Below, one piece after another: positions 16,147-25,092 of a stretch of 64,000 nt of DNA; the stretch's first letter is position 1, and the number at the start of each line of letters is the position of its first letter. The position numbers were made by a program, and so were the translations under genes. The DNA is from JALZVT01 sp039029135 (GTDB lineage Bacteria; Pseudomonadota; Gammaproteobacteria; Pseudomonadales; Azotimanducaceae): positions 62,001 through 126,000 of the forward strand of contig JBCCGT010000001.1 of assembly GCA_039029135.1 (NCBI GenBank), read 5' to 3'. Below the pieces are notes generated by a model. It was not told where the DNA came from, searched no databases, and saw nothing but the letters and a program-made list of their open reading frames with translations.

Positions 16147-19107
16147 CTAGCGGAAGGCGCCGAACCGGTAGCGGAGCTCCACGCCAGCCTGGCGCGGCAG
16201 CGTCGGGGTCGCCGTGCGCAGGTAACCCTGGGATTGGTCTTCCGCGTTCATGGAACGCACGCCGATCTCGTCCAGGATGTTATTGACGTAGGCGCCAACC
16301 ACCCAGCGCTCGTCCGCGCTCGTCCAGTTGGCCCGCGCATCCCAGCGAGCGAAGTCCGGCGCGGTGTCACGATCGGAGTTCGATACGTTCCACACCACGT
16401 CATCCTGCCAGGAGTAGCTGGTGATGAACTCGATGTTGCCGTTCTCGCCCATGGGGATCATGTACATGGCCCACGCGGAAAACTTGAACTCCGGAATCCG
16501 CAGCAGCTGGGTGCCCTTGATCGGACGCGTCAGCTCAGTCGTGTTGTAGACGGTGTCGACCGCAGAGCCGATCGGTGCGAACGGATCCTGCGTGTCGATG
16601 ATACCGCCGGCCGGAAGTTCCTTCGTGTACTCTGTATCGGTCCAGGAGAACGAGCCGCCCAGCGTCAGACGATCGGTGGCGAGCCACAAGAAGTCGGCCT
16701 CAAAGCCCGAGTTGCGTGCCTCCGGCGCGTTGGTCACAGAGGTGGACGTACCGGCCAGCGCGGTGGAGACCGCGAACTGCAGGTGGACGTCGTCATAGGT
16801 GTAGTTGTAGACACTCGCGTTGATCTGCAAACGGTTGTCGAGGAGCTGGCCCTTATAGCCCAGCTCTACCGAGAACACTTCCTCAGAGTCGTACGACGGA
16901 ACCGCGGAGAAGAAGCCGAGGTTGAAGCCACCCGCACGATATCCGGAGGTACCAGATAGGTAGATCAGGTGCGCATCAGACGGTGTGTAGTCGATGTTCA
17001 CCCGGTAGGTAACCGCGTCGTAGTCGTTCTCGATAGCCCGATAGAGCGAGCGGGCGAAAGGCACACCACGGAAACGAATGGGGCACTCCTCGGCAAGCGC
17101 ACAGGCCGTGGGATTGCCGTTCGCATCCAGCGCGCCGGTCGACTGGTTGAAGGAAAGCAGATCCGCCGGAGCGAGTGCTGTCTCACGATACAGGAAGAGG
17201 CTTTCCTCGCCTTCTTTCTCGTCCCGCGCATAGCGGCCACCGAAGGTCAGAGCCCAGGTCTCGTTGATTTGCCACTCTGCCTGAGAGTAGACGGCGTAGG
17301 CCGTCGTGCGGTTTTCCGTATCCCAGATAAAGGACGTACCGGCCGTATCCGGACCACTCTGGGTGCGATTACCATCACCCAGCGTTTCACCAATCCAAGG
17401 GCCGTCAGACAGGCATGACGCGCTGATGACCGAACCGGCCGGTCCATCCACACGCGCGCTCCGATCCGCAGAGCCGCCGCCGAGCAGGTCGATGCCACAG
17501 ATATCGCGCGCCGTGTTGTGTGTAACACCACCCGGATTGAGGGTCGCCAAGAACGGCAGGGCCTGGTTGCCCAGATCAGCCGCCTGGGTGAGACGCGGCA
17601 AATTAGACGAGTAGAAATCCAATCGTTGATCGATCTGGTTCTCGTAGTAGAACAGGCCGGAGGTCAGCGTGAAATCAGCACTGAAGTCGATGAAGAACTG
17701 CAACTCGTGCTGAAAGTTCTCGTTTTCCTGCGCCGCATAGAACTGCTCATCGAGAATGGCCTGACCTGTCCTGTCGTCATCAGTCGTTCGCTGATAGAGA
17801 TAGTCGGTATAACCGCCGATGTACTTGATCGTAACGCTATCGCTGACGTCCCAGGCGGCATTCAATATCGCCGACTGATGGTCGAAGTATTCGTCGTTCA
17901 GGCCGTTGGTCCAAACCTGCAGATCATCGCCGTCGAGGCTGCCGACGCTGTTGCCGCGATTGCCATCGCTGTCTACGCCGCCGCCGTCAACCAACAGCGA
18001 GTCGATCAGGGCCTGATCTGCGCCGCGTTGAAAGTTAGGTCGGGCAAACTCACTGTTCACCGCATCTACGCCTGGCGTAACTCGCTGAGCGAAGCGCGTC
18101 AGACCGTTGTGGTTGAACTGAAACAGCTGCTGACCTCCGACGGTACAGCCAAGCATCGTGCCCGAACCAGGCAGCGCGGGGTTTTCAAGGCCAGAAACGA
18201 CGCTGCGATCAACTGCACTCAGGCAGGCAGTGTTGGGATCCACGGCACGGTAGCCCCAAACGAGCGAACTGGTATCCCGCAGAGCGCCAGTGACCGGATC
18301 GCCCAGACCGCCATTTTCGCTGGTGACAATCGCTCCCGCACCCTGTGCAGATGCCATGACGCGTCGGTAGCTGCGCTCGTTGCCGCGTAAGTCGATGGTA
18401 ACGGTGTCGCTCGGGTTCCACTGCAGCGCGAGCGCGTAGTTCTCGTCGCCGTAGTTCTCCTGATCCGGCCCGTCGCCGCGTTCTTTGACCAGCCCGTCGC
18501 GTGTCCGCTTGACGCCTGTAAAACGCGCCAGCAGCTTATCCGTTATGGGGCCAGAGAGCAGACCGTAAAGCTCAAAGGTGTCATCGGTGCCAAGAACCGT
18601 GCGGACCTCGCCTTCAAACTCGTCGGTGGGCTTGTTGTTGATGAAGTTGATCGCACCGCCAACCCCGTTGCGCCCGTAGAGCGTGCCCTGCGGACCGCGC
18701 AGCACCTCGATGCGCGCAAGGTCATAGAGCCCGCCCTCGGTCGACGCGATACCGAAGTCCTCGGAATAGGCGCCGTCGAAGTAGGTCGCGACACCCGGGT
18801 CGCCGCCCAGTGCGCGGAACAGTCGGCCAACGCCGCGGATCGCGACGTCGTAGGGCTGCACGGTGGTCGCCGGCAGGTAGGCCTGCAGGTCTTCCTGGTT
18901 GCGCAGACCGAAGTCCTCGATGAATTCACCGGTGAACGCGGTGATCGAAATGGCCGTGTCCTGCACCGACGACTCGCGTCGTTCTGCAGTGACGAGAACC
19001 TCCTCGATCTGCCGGCGCTGTTCCTCGGCCTGGACGACCGGTGCTGCTTGCAGCAGCAGAGTGCCCAGCGCGGCCAAACCGGCCGCACGGCGTGCAATTA
19101 GACGCAT
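16147..19107 (-). CDS. TonB-dependent outer-membrane receptor (large)
   Basis: The 986-residue receptor has a signal peptide ending near VVQAEE, a TonB box-like IEEVLVTAERRE, a plug domain (ISITAFTGEFIEDFGLRNQE, then VAIRGVGR and LRGPQGTLYGRNGVGGAINF) and a long barrel with a C-terminal F (LRYRFGAFR). Length and plug style resemble the IroN/FecA-like and sphingomonad-type receptors that take up diverse complex substrates. Ribosome site GGAGGGG lies just before ATG 19107. An extracellular-loop cysteine pair pattern (for example ACALAEECPIRF and DICGIDLL) suggests disulfides. No linked transporter or regulator gene identifies its cargo. It ends in a strong terminator. Confidence 0.9.
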   Translation of the reverse strand: MRLIARRAAGLAALGTLLLQAAPVVQAEEQRRQIEEVLVTAERRESSVQDTAISITAFTGEFIEDFGLRNQEDLQAYLPATTVQPYDVAIRGVGRLFRALGGDPGVATYFDGAYSEDFGIASTEGGLYDLARIEVLRGPQGTLYGRNGVGGAINFINNKPTDEFEGEVRTVLGTDDTFELYGLLSGPITDKLLARFTGVKRTRDGLVKERGDGPDQENYGDENYALALQWNPSDTVTIDLRGNERSYRRVMASAQGAGAIVTSENGGLGDPVTGALRDTSSLVWGYRAVDPNTACLSAVDRSVVSGLENPALPGSGTMLGCTVGGQQLFQFNHNGLTRFAQRVTPGVDAVNSEFARPNFQRGADQALIDSLLVDGGGVDSDGNRGNSVGSLDGDDLQVWTNGLNDEYFDHQSAILNAAWDVSDSVTIKYIGGYTDYLYQRTTDDDRTGQAILDEQFYAAQENENFQHELQFFIDFSADFTLTSGLFYYENQIDQRLDFYSSNLPRLTQAADLGNQALPFLATLNPGGVTHNTARDICGIDLLGGGSADRSARVDGPAGSVISASCLSDGPWIGETLGDGNRTQSGPDTAGTSFIWDTENRTTAYAVYSQAEWQINETWALTFGGRYARDEKEGEESLFLYRETALAPADLLSFNQSTGALDANGNPTACALAEECPIRFRGVPFARSLYRAIENDYDAVTYRVNIDYTPSDAHLIYLSGTSGYRAGGFNLGFFSAVPSYDSEEVFSVELGYKGQLLDNRLQINASVYNYTYDDVHLQFAVSTALAGTSTSVTNAPEARNSGFEADFLWLATDRLTLGGSFSWTDTEYTKELPAGGIIDTQDPFAPIGSAVDTVYNTTELTRPIKGTQLLRIPEFKFSAWAMYMIPMGENGNIEFITSYSWQDDVVWNVSNSDRDTAPDFARWDARANWTSADERWVVGAYVNNILDEIGVRSMNAEDQSQGYLRTATPTLPRQAGVELRYRFGAFR

Positions 19108-19123
19108 ATACCCCTCCGTTGTT

Positions 19124-19138
19124 GACGCCTTAGGCGTC
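19124..19138. promoter_or_regulatory. Inverted repeat in the leader of the large TonB receptor
   Basis: GACGCC-TTA-GGCGTC is a perfect 6-bp inverted repeat with a 3-nt centre, 17 bp upstream of the receptor ATG and just before its ribosome site. It could be an operator or a small mRNA hairpin. The function is not established. Confidence 0.4.
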
Positions 19139-19589
19139 TATTTCTGATTCAGGCCGCTTGGGCGTCAGGCCGCCAACAAGGTCGGTCCATACACCGCTGC
19201 AACCCCAGCGACCGCTGCCGCCCACCACGGCAACCGGCCCGAGACAATCATCGCTGCTGATTGGTCGAGAAACGTGTCGATCACCGTTCGGCGATCGTGA
19301 CTGGCACGGCTCGCTTCACGGTGCGCGCACGCTCAGGCCCAATGGCCCGGGACGTCCAACCGCAACCGGCGAGGAAGATGAGGCGCTTACGTTCTGCCGC
19401 TCGCGGGGGCCAGGAGCAAAGCTCTTGGCCGCATCTGAGCCGGCGACTACAACGCGTGGCGAACCCCTCCCCCACTGCGTTTCCACCTTATAGGTCAAGG
19501 CGTTACGAGAGTCAAACCGCCGACAAATCGCGTCGCAGAAGCCAACCGCAATGCCGTCATTACCGTCCGCGCGTCCGGGTTGGCTGCCG
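19139..19589. other. About 450 bp with no recognised gene
   Basis: This stretch separates the large TonB receptor start from the Nudix stop. Open frames on both strands are arginine/serine/proline-rich and resemble no family. I find no riboswitch core (checked for TPP, cobalamin box and FMN motifs by eye), no tRNA and no terminator. It presumably carries the TonB receptor promoter on the minus strand. Confidence 0.5.
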
Positions 19590-20159
19590 TCAGGTCCGCA
19601 GCGCCAGCCACTTGCTCGTCATGCGCAAAATGGTCGACTCCTGCGTATAGCGGCGTATGTCAGCATGAGGCACCCAGGCGAGGTCGTGGCTCTCCTCAGA
19701 GACGACGAACGCCTCCGAGCCGACGGCGCGCGCCAGCAGCCGCACGTCGAAGTGTTCGTGGCCGGGGTCGGCATCGCGCGCCGGAATCGCGTGGATGTCG
19801 ATGTCGAATATGTCGGTGTCGAGCAGTTCGACCACCAGTCCGGACTCCTCCCGGGCTTCGCGTAGGGCGACGGCCGTCGTGTCCGGGTCGCCGTCACTGT
19901 GGCCGCCAAGCTGCAGCCACATGTTGAGTTTGCGGTGATGGGTCAGGAGCGCCCGCTCGCCGCTGCCATCCACCAACCACACCGCCCCGGTCACGTGACC
20001 GCGCCAGCAGTCGCGCTCATAGCAGCGCGGCTCTTCCTCGACGAAGCGGCGAAAGCGATCGGCGCAGGCGGCTTCGCTGGGATGACGACGCGCGTAACGC
20101 GCGAGCGCCGCCGCAAGGTGTGCTCGACCGTGGAGCTTGTTATCTTGATCGATCATCAC
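19590..20159 (-). CDS. Nudix hydrolase
   Basis: The 189-residue protein has a Nudix domain from about residue 50. The Nudix box region is GGHSDGDPDTTAVALREA followed by REESGL: the REUxEExGU core (R, E, E, E, G) is intact, but the position that is normally the first Glu of GX5E is Pro. The preceding WLQLGGH and N-terminal HHRKLNMW segments are typical of a bacterial Nudix subgroup acting on nucleoside diphosphate-linked or capped substrates, though the substrate cannot be told. ATG at 20159, divergent from the small ABM-domain gene. Confidence 0.85.
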   Translation of the reverse strand: MMIDQDNKLHGRAHLAAALARYARRHPSEAACADRFRRFVEEEPRCYERDCWRGHVTGAVWLVDGSGERALLTHHRKLNMWLQLGGHSDGDPDTTAVALREAREESGLVVELLDTDIFDIDIHAIPARDADPGHEHFDVRLLARAVGSEAFVVSEESHDLAWVPHADIRRYTQESTILRMTSKWLALRT

Positions 20160-20183
20160 GAACGCGAATTGGAGGAAGAAACC

Positions 20184-20468
20184 ATGTTAGCAGTGCTCGC
20201 CAAGCTAAACGTCAAGGCCGGCAAGGAAGCGGATTTCGAGGCCCATATGCTCGGCCTCGCCGAACAGGTGCGCGCCAACGAGCCCGGCAATCATCTCTAC
20301 ACGCTGGTGAAGGACGACGACGGCGACTATTACGTGATGGAACTCTACGAGGACGAGGCGGCGCTGGCCGCCCACGGCCAGAGCGAACACTTCAAGGCGG
20401 CAGGCGCCGGCTTCGCCGGACTGATGGGTGGACCGCCCGACATCAAGCGCATGAAGGTCGTTGGTTAA
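20184..20468 (+). CDS. Small antibiotic-biosynthesis-monooxygenase (ABM) domain protein
   Basis: The 94-residue protein is a single dimeric alpha/beta-barrel (ABM) domain: MLAVLAKLNVKAGKEADFE, a central ANEPGNHLYTLVKDD strand, YYVMELYEDEAALAAHGQSEHF and a C-terminal strand. This family includes LsrG/YgiN-type enzymes and stress proteins that act on quinones or small oxygenated compounds; conserved features here are the E-Y-ED segment and AHGQSEHF. ATG 20184 is preceded by a strong GGAGGAAG ribosome site (20171-20178). The frame stays open upstream inside the Nudix promoter region, but that part is not protein-like. Its last 14 codons are repeated downstream. Confidence 0.85.
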   Translation: MLAVLAKLNVKAGKEADFEAHMLGLAEQVRANEPGNHLYTLVKDDDGDYYVMELYEDEAALAAHGQSEHFKAAGAGFAGLMGGPPDIKRMKVVG

Positions 20469-20563
20469 AGCCGCGGCGATTCGGCCATCCAACCAGGCGC
20501 TAAGCCAGGCTTAGCGCCCGGGGTGGACCGCCCGACATAAAGCGCATGCAAGTCGTCGGCTAG
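20427..20563 (+). repeat. Direct duplication of the 3' end of the ABM gene
   Basis: The 42 bp encoding GGPPDIKRMKVVG plus stop (20427-20468) recur at 20522-20563, where they read GGPPDIKRMQVVG plus stop. The copies are 95 bp apart and differ mainly at wobble positions, so the second looks like the tail of a former second ABM gene copy or the footprint of an insertion that duplicated the gene end. Confidence 0.8.
20496..20518. terminator. 11-bp perfect hairpin between convergent ABM and cobT genes
   Basis: GGCGCTAAGCC-A-GGCTTAGCGCC is a perfect inverted repeat with a single-base centre. No T-run follows on either strand, so it is at best a weak or rho-assisted terminator. It lies between the two copies of the duplicated ABM gene end. 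Confidence 0.45.
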
Positions 20564-20579
20564 GTAAGGCCCCAGCGCT

Positions 20580-22403
20580 TCAGCCGGGCAGCTCGAACAA
20601 CGCGGCGAGCTGCTCGGTGATCGCACCGCCGAGCTGTTCCGCATCGGTGATGGTCACGGCCCGCTGATAGTGGTGGGTCACATCGTGACCGATACCGATC
20701 GCAACCAGCTCGATATCCGAGTAGTTCTCGATCTGATCGATCGCGTACTTCAGATGCTGCTCTAGATAGTTGCTCGGGTTCACCAGCAGCGTGGAGTTGT
20801 CGACCGGCAGCCCGTCGGAGATAACCATCAGCACCTTGCGATACTCGCTGCGCACGGCGAGACGGTTGTGCGCCCAGATCAGCGCTTCGCCGTCGATGTT
20901 CTCTTTCAGCAGTTCCTCGCGCAGCATCAGTCCGATGTTGCGCCGGGCGCGCCGCCAGGGCTCATCCGCCGCCTTGTAGACGATGTGGCGCAGATCGTTC
21001 AGGCGGCCGGGGTTCGACGGCTTGCCCTGATTGATCCACAGCTCACGCGATTGACCGCCGCGCCACGCGCGCGTGGTGAAGCCCAGAATCTCCACCCTGA
21101 CCGAGCAGCGCTCGAGCGTCGCGCCCAGGATGTCGGCGCACATCGCCGCGATGGTGATGGAGCGGCCGCGCATGGAGCCGGAGCTGTCGATCAAAAGCGA
21201 CACCACGGTGTCGCGGAACGGCATATCCTTTTCCTGCTTGTAGGCCAGCGGACTGGAGGGATCGACCACCACCTGCGCGAGCCGGGCAGAATCGAGAATG
21301 CCCTCCTCCAGATCGAACTCCCAGGTGCGATTCTGCTTCGCGAGCAGCCGTCGCTGCAGCCGGTTGGCGAGCTTCGACGTGGCGTGCTGCAGCGACACCA
21401 TCTGCTGGTCCAGCAGCGCGCGCAGCCGCGCGAGTTCCTCGGAATCGCACAGTTCTTCCGCCGTCACGACCTCGTCGTACTGGTGGGTGAAGGCGTCGTA
21501 ATTGACGTCGACGCGAATCATGCCCGCGTCGTCGGGCATCGGCGGCGGCGCCTCGTCGGGATCTGCCTCCGCGGCCAGCTCCGACGAGTCCATGTCGACG
21601 TCCATCTCTACCGCCGTGGACTCGCCGTCCATGCTCTCCTCGCCCATCTGCTCGTCGTCGAGCACCACATCCTGGGGCAGCATCTCAGACTCGGCGTCGG
21701 AGCCGTCGTCCAGAGTCTCGGTGTCTTCGGGATCGTCGTCGGAGGGAATCTGTTCGTCGAGATCGGACGCGAGGCCGAGGTCGCGAATGATCTCGCGAGT
21801 GCGGTCGGCGAACAGGTCCTGCTCGTGTATGCAGTCCTTGAGCGCCTCGATGTCCTGGCCCGCCCGCTCATCGACATAGTCGCGCCAAAAGCGCACGACA
21901 TTCTCGGCCGACGGCGGCAGATCGCGCCCGGTCAGCGCCTGACGCACCATCAGACCGACCGCGACGGACAACGGGGCCTCGGTCTCGGCGGTGATCGAAT
22001 CGAAGGCGGCCTGCTGGCACTGTTCTTCCAGACAGGCATCGAGGTTTCGCGCGACGCCCTCCATGCGCAGGCTGCCGATAGAGGCCAGACGCGCATCTTC
22101 TACCCAGCGGTACATTTCTTCCGCGGGACCGCTCTTGGGCGCATGCTGCCCGTAGACGCTGGAGTCGTGATAACGCAGGCGCAGAGCGAACTCGTCGCCG
22201 GCGCCGCGCAGCGCGTTCAGCTCCTCGGCGGACGCGCCCATCTCCGGCATTGGCACGCGCACGCGGTTGCCGCGCAGGCTGGGCTGGCCCTGCCCGAAGC
22301 TGACGTCGAGCTCGTCGTTTTCCGCGATGGCGCGGATGGTCGCGGTGGTGGCGCGCTTGAAGAGCTCAAGGGCGTGTTCGTCCCCCGGTCCTTCTTCGCT
22401 CAT
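20580..22403 (-). CDS. cobT: CobT-like VWA protein (cobaltochelatase subunit family)
   Basis: The 607-residue protein follows the CobT plan: an N-terminal helical domain (EELNALRGAGDEFALRLRYHD and VEDARLASIGSLRMEGVARN), a very acidic central linker (about residues 225-300, rich in D/E) and a C-terminal VWA domain with MIDAS DSSGSMRGRS and SDGLPVDN. CobT works with the CobS AAA+ ATPase to drive insertion of cobalt by CobN. The cobS gene lies directly upstream, but no cobN or other cobalamin gene is in the window, so the partner chelatase could be elsewhere or the client could be different. I prefer ATG 22403 over GTG 22424; neither has a strong ribosome site. Confidence 0.88.
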   Translation of the reverse strand: MSEEGPGDEHALELFKRATTATIRAIAENDELDVSFGQGQPSLRGNRVRVPMPEMGASAEELNALRGAGDEFALRLRYHDSSVYGQHAPKSGPAEEMYRWVEDARLASIGSLRMEGVARNLDACLEEQCQQAAFDSITAETEAPLSVAVGLMVRQALTGRDLPPSAENVVRFWRDYVDERAGQDIEALKDCIHEQDLFADRTREIIRDLGLASDLDEQIPSDDDPEDTETLDDGSDAESEMLPQDVVLDDEQMGEESMDGESTAVEMDVDMDSSELAAEADPDEAPPPMPDDAGMIRVDVNYDAFTHQYDEVVTAEELCDSEELARLRALLDQQMVSLQHATSKLANRLQRRLLAKQNRTWEFDLEEGILDSARLAQVVVDPSSPLAYKQEKDMPFRDTVVSLLIDSSGSMRGRSITIAAMCADILGATLERCSVRVEILGFTTRAWRGGQSRELWINQGKPSNPGRLNDLRHIVYKAADEPWRRARRNIGLMLREELLKENIDGEALIWAHNRLAVRSEYRKVLMVISDGLPVDNSTLLVNPSNYLEQHLKYAIDQIENYSDIELVAIGIGHDVTHHYQRAVTITDAEQLGGAITEQLAALFELPG

Positions 22404-22446
22404 GCCTGCTGGTCCGCGCTGCACACTGCGTCGTTACCCGGTCGGC

Positions 22447-23445
22447 TCACGCAGACCGCAGCGTGAGGCCTTCGGTGGCATCGCCCAGGTCCTCGCCCAT
22501 GCAGCGCTGGTAGTACTCGGCGACGATCGGCCGCTCCAGCTCGTCGCACTTGTTCAGGAAGGTCACCCGAAAGGCGAAGCCGACGTCGTTGAAGATCTGC
22601 GCGTTCTCGGCCCAGGTCAGCACGGTACGCGGTGACATGACGACGCTGACGTCGCCGTTGATGAAGCCTTTGCGGGTGAGATCGGCGACCGACACCATAT
22701 TCGAGATCGTGCGCCGCCCGGACTCGCCCTCGTAGGCCGCGGCCTTGCCCTGCACGATGCCCACTTCCTGCTCGTGCGGCAGATAGTTCAGGGTCGTGAC
22801 CACGCTCCAGCGGTCCATCTGACCCTGGTTGATCTGCTGGGTGCCGTGATACAGGCCGGTGGTGTCGCCAAGACCGATCGTGTTGGTGGTCGCGAACAGA
22901 CGAAAGCCCGCATGCGGGCTGATGACCTTGTTCTGGTCGAGCAGCGTCAGGCGGCCTTCGACTTCAAGCACCCGCTGAATCACAAACATGACGTCGGGCC
23001 GACCGGCGTCGTATTCATCGAACACAAGCGCGATGGGACGCTGCAGCGACCAGGGCAACAGCCCTTCCTTAAACTGGGTAACCTGCTGGCCGTCCTGCAG
23101 CACGATCGCGTCCTTGCCAACGAGATCGATGCGGCTGATGTGGCTGTCGAGGTTGATGCGAATACAGGGCCAGTTGAGGCGCGCGGCCACCTGCTCGACG
23201 TGGGTGGACTTGCCGGTGCCGTGGTAGCCCTGAATCATCACCCGGCGGTTGTGCGCGAAGCCTGCCAGGATCGCAAGCGTCGTATCGCGATCGAACAGAT
23301 AAGCCTCGTCCAGCATCGGCACGTATTCGGAGCGCTCGCTGAACGCCGGAACCTCAAGGTCCAGATCGATACCAAACGCCTCGCGGACCTTGATGGTGGT
23401 GTCGGGCTGCATGTCGGTCGACAGACCGGACTCTTCGGGGGCCAT
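22447..23445 (-). CDS. cobS: CobS-like AAA+ ATPase (cobaltochelatase subunit family)
   Basis: The 332-residue protein is a MoxR/CobS-class AAA+ ATPase: Walker A GYHGTGKS (about residue 74), Walker B ALVFDEYDAGRPD, sensor-1 FATTNTIG, and the CobS-specific N-terminal segment IKVREAFGIDLDLEVPAFS. Length and order match CobS of the aerobic cobalamin pathway. It overlaps no gene; cobT begins about 44 bp after its stop, so both should be one transcript. ATG 23445 has GAGG upstream. Together they form an ATPase-VWA pair, analogous to the CoxE-type protein at the left edge. Confidence 0.92.
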   Translation of the reverse strand: MAPEESGLSTDMQPDTTIKVREAFGIDLDLEVPAFSERSEYVPMLDEAYLFDRDTTLAILAGFAHNRRVMIQGYHGTGKSTHVEQVAARLNWPCIRINLDSHISRIDLVGKDAIVLQDGQQVTQFKEGLLPWSLQRPIALVFDEYDAGRPDVMFVIQRVLEVEGRLTLLDQNKVISPHAGFRLFATTNTIGLGDTTGLYHGTQQINQGQMDRWSVVTTLNYLPHEQEVGIVQGKAAAYEGESGRRTISNMVSVADLTRKGFINGDVSVVMSPRTVLTWAENAQIFNDVGFAFRVTFLNKCDELERPIVAEYYQRCMGEDLGDATEGLTLRSA

Positions 23446-23635
23446 GCTTCATCTACCTCGTAACGCAGTCGGCCATTTAACCCTAAAAAGCAGCACGGAA
23501 CACGACCTGTCGGAGTGGATTGGACGCGGGTAGATCGGTGTGGATAGCGGACGTCGCGAAGAGCCTGCTGGCAGCCCCCGCGCGAGCCCATTCGGCCGCC
23601 CAAGGCGTCGGTCGAATCGGCTGCCGGGGTGCGGT

Positions 23636-24580
23636 TCAGTCCTGCAGAATATCGGCGTTTTGGCTGAGCGATGGGGTTGTGCGCACCCCGCCGAGACCCA
23701 GCAGCAGCCGTTCGAACGAGCGCCACGCATCACCCGGCATCGCGCCCTTGGCCTGCAGATCGACCAGGGTGCATTCGGACAGCAGGGCCTCGCTGCGGGC
23801 CCCAAGAGCCGCGCCCCGCAGCCGGGACGTGAGCGCCGCCAGCATGGGAATAACGGACTCGCCCTCGGCCGCGAAGGTGCGGCACATGCGCTGCACGCGA
23901 CGCCCGTCCCGCTCGAAAGCGGCGTCGAGCATGTCCCAGACCCGATACTGGCCGGCGGAGCGCACGCTCTCTTCGACGTCGCCCAGCTCCACGCGCCCAC
24001 CGCCCGCGAGCTTTAGCCGCGATAGCTCCTGCGCGGCGGCCAACAGATTACCTTCCAGACGTTCAGCCAGAAAACGCAGCGCATCCGGCGCGATATCCAG
24101 GCCCTGCGCCTGGGCACGTCGCTGCAGCCAGCGCGGCATGTCGCGGTCCTTGACCAGATAGGCGTGCACGGCCAGCGCGATGGGCGCTATCGCCTGATAC
24201 CACTTGGCGGACTTGTCGCGCTTGGTCAGGTACTCCGTGCGCAGCAGCAGCAGCGTGTCCGGCGCGGGCCGTTCCGCATACGCCCGCAGAAAGTCGCTCG
24301 CCTTGCGATCGATCAGCTTCTTGTCGACACGCACGTCGAGCACGCGACGTTCGCTGAACAGGCAGAGCGCGTCGGCGTCGGCACCAACCTCGTGCCAGGC
24401 AAAGTCCTTACGCTCGACGTGATAGACGCTGCGCTCGGTGTAGCCCTGATCGCGGGCGAGCCGCAGCGTGGCATCGCCTACCTCCTCGCGGTCTAGCTGC
24501 TCCGCGCAGGCGATCAGGACGATAGCGGGTATCTCCCGGGCGAAGTCTCTGGCAAAGCGCTCGGGCGTGGTGTCGGTCAA
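23636..24580 (-). CDS. holA: DNA polymerase III subunit delta
   Basis: The 314-residue clamp-loader subunit opens the sliding clamp in the replisome. Recognisable parts are the N-terminal degenerate AAA+ region (IPAIVLIACAEQLDREEVGD, DADALCLFSERRVLDVRV, TLLLLRTEYLTKRDKSAKW) and the HolA C-terminal helical collar (MPRWLQRRAQAQGLDIAPDA, LEGNLLAAAQELSRLKL). I place the start at TTG 24580, which overlaps the lptE stop in TTGA; the frame extends 52 codons upstream but that part is Arg/Gly-rich sequence antisense in style and overlaps lptE. The order leuS-lptE-holA is the standard gammaproteobacterial one. Confidence 0.9.
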   Translation of the reverse strand: MTDTTPERFARDFAREIPAIVLIACAEQLDREEVGDATLRLARDQGYTERSVYHVERKDFAWHEVGADADALCLFSERRVLDVRVDKKLIDRKASDFLRAYAERPAPDTLLLLRTEYLTKRDKSAKWYQAIAPIALAVHAYLVKDRDMPRWLQRRAQAQGLDIAPDALRFLAERLEGNLLAAAQELSRLKLAGGGRVELGDVEESVRSAGQYRVWDMLDAAFERDGRRVQRMCRTFAAEGESVIPMLAALTSRLRGAALGARSEALLSECTLVDLQAKGAMPGDAWRSFERLLLGLGGVRTTPSLSQNADILQD

Positions 24581-25092
24581 GACGTCGGCGCCGCGTTGCG
24601 GGTCACGGCGCTGACGGCTCGCATGACCTGCTGCACCAGATCGGCACTCAGCTCGCGGCGCAGCAGCGCCTGCTCTTCGCTGCTGCCGACCAGATTGCCC
24701 CGGTCGATGCGATAGATGCGGCGCGCGGACGCCCACGCGGGCCGCGCAAGATAGCCGCCGTCCGCAGTCTTGATGGCGTACCGCAGCCCCAGCGACAGCT
24801 CGTATTCCGCGGTTCGGGCGCCGCCGGAGATCGAAGCGGCGCGCAGTTCGTCGCGCGCGTCCAGCACCTCGACGATGAGCGCCGCGTCGGCCGCCGTGCC
24901 GCGCAAGGGCACACCCGTCTGTGCCAGCGCCTGCCGCAGCTGAACAACCATGGCGTCGTTGCGCGCCCCGACCAGCGCAATCGATTCATAGGCATCGCCG
25001 ATGTCCCAGCTGCGCAGCGCAAAGCCGCAGCTCGCCGACTGCATGAGCAGCAGCAGGAGCAGACCGCCACGCCAGCCGCGGCTAGCCGACAA
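24577..25092 (-). CDS. lptE: LPS-assembly lipoprotein LptE
   Basis: The 171-residue lipoprotein plugs the LptD barrel that places lipopolysaccharide in the outer leaflet. It has a signal peptide with lipobox SASC (Cys22) followed by GFALR, the segment found at the start of mature LptE, then a small alpha/beta domain (YESIALVGARNDAMVVQLRQ and AEYELSLGLRYAI). Sequence conservation in this family is low, so position between leuS and holA carries much of the weight. TTG 25092 overlaps the end of leuS by 11 nt and has GGTGA 6 nt upstream. Confidence 0.85.
   Translation of the reverse strand: MSASRGWRGGLLLLLLMQSASCGFALRSWDIGDAYESIALVGARNDAMVVQLRQALAQTGVPLRGTAADAALIVEVLDARDELRAASISGGARTAEYELSLGLRYAIKTADGGYLARPAWASARRIYRIDRGNLVGSSEEQALLRRELSADLVQQVMRAVSAVTRNAAPTS

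Noticed and set aside
19139..19285. Possible tiny hydrophobic peptide on the minus strand (about 28-39 residues, ending PTLLAA)
   Set aside because: It has a membrane-helix look, but there is no ribosome site at either candidate start and no other support.
19281..19499. Small Arg/Ser-rich open frames on both strands in the 450-bp gap
   Set aside because: No ribosome sites, no recognisable domain, composition typical of antisense or non-coding G+C-rich DNA.
20868..22466. Very long plus-strand frame opposite cobT
   Set aside because: A shadow of the G+C-rich cobT sequence; no domain, and cobT has clear VWA motifs and matches cobS.
24581..24736. N-terminal extension of holA inside lptE
   Set aside because: Arg/Gly/Ala-rich and unlike HolA; the TTGA overlap start gives the normal N-terminus.
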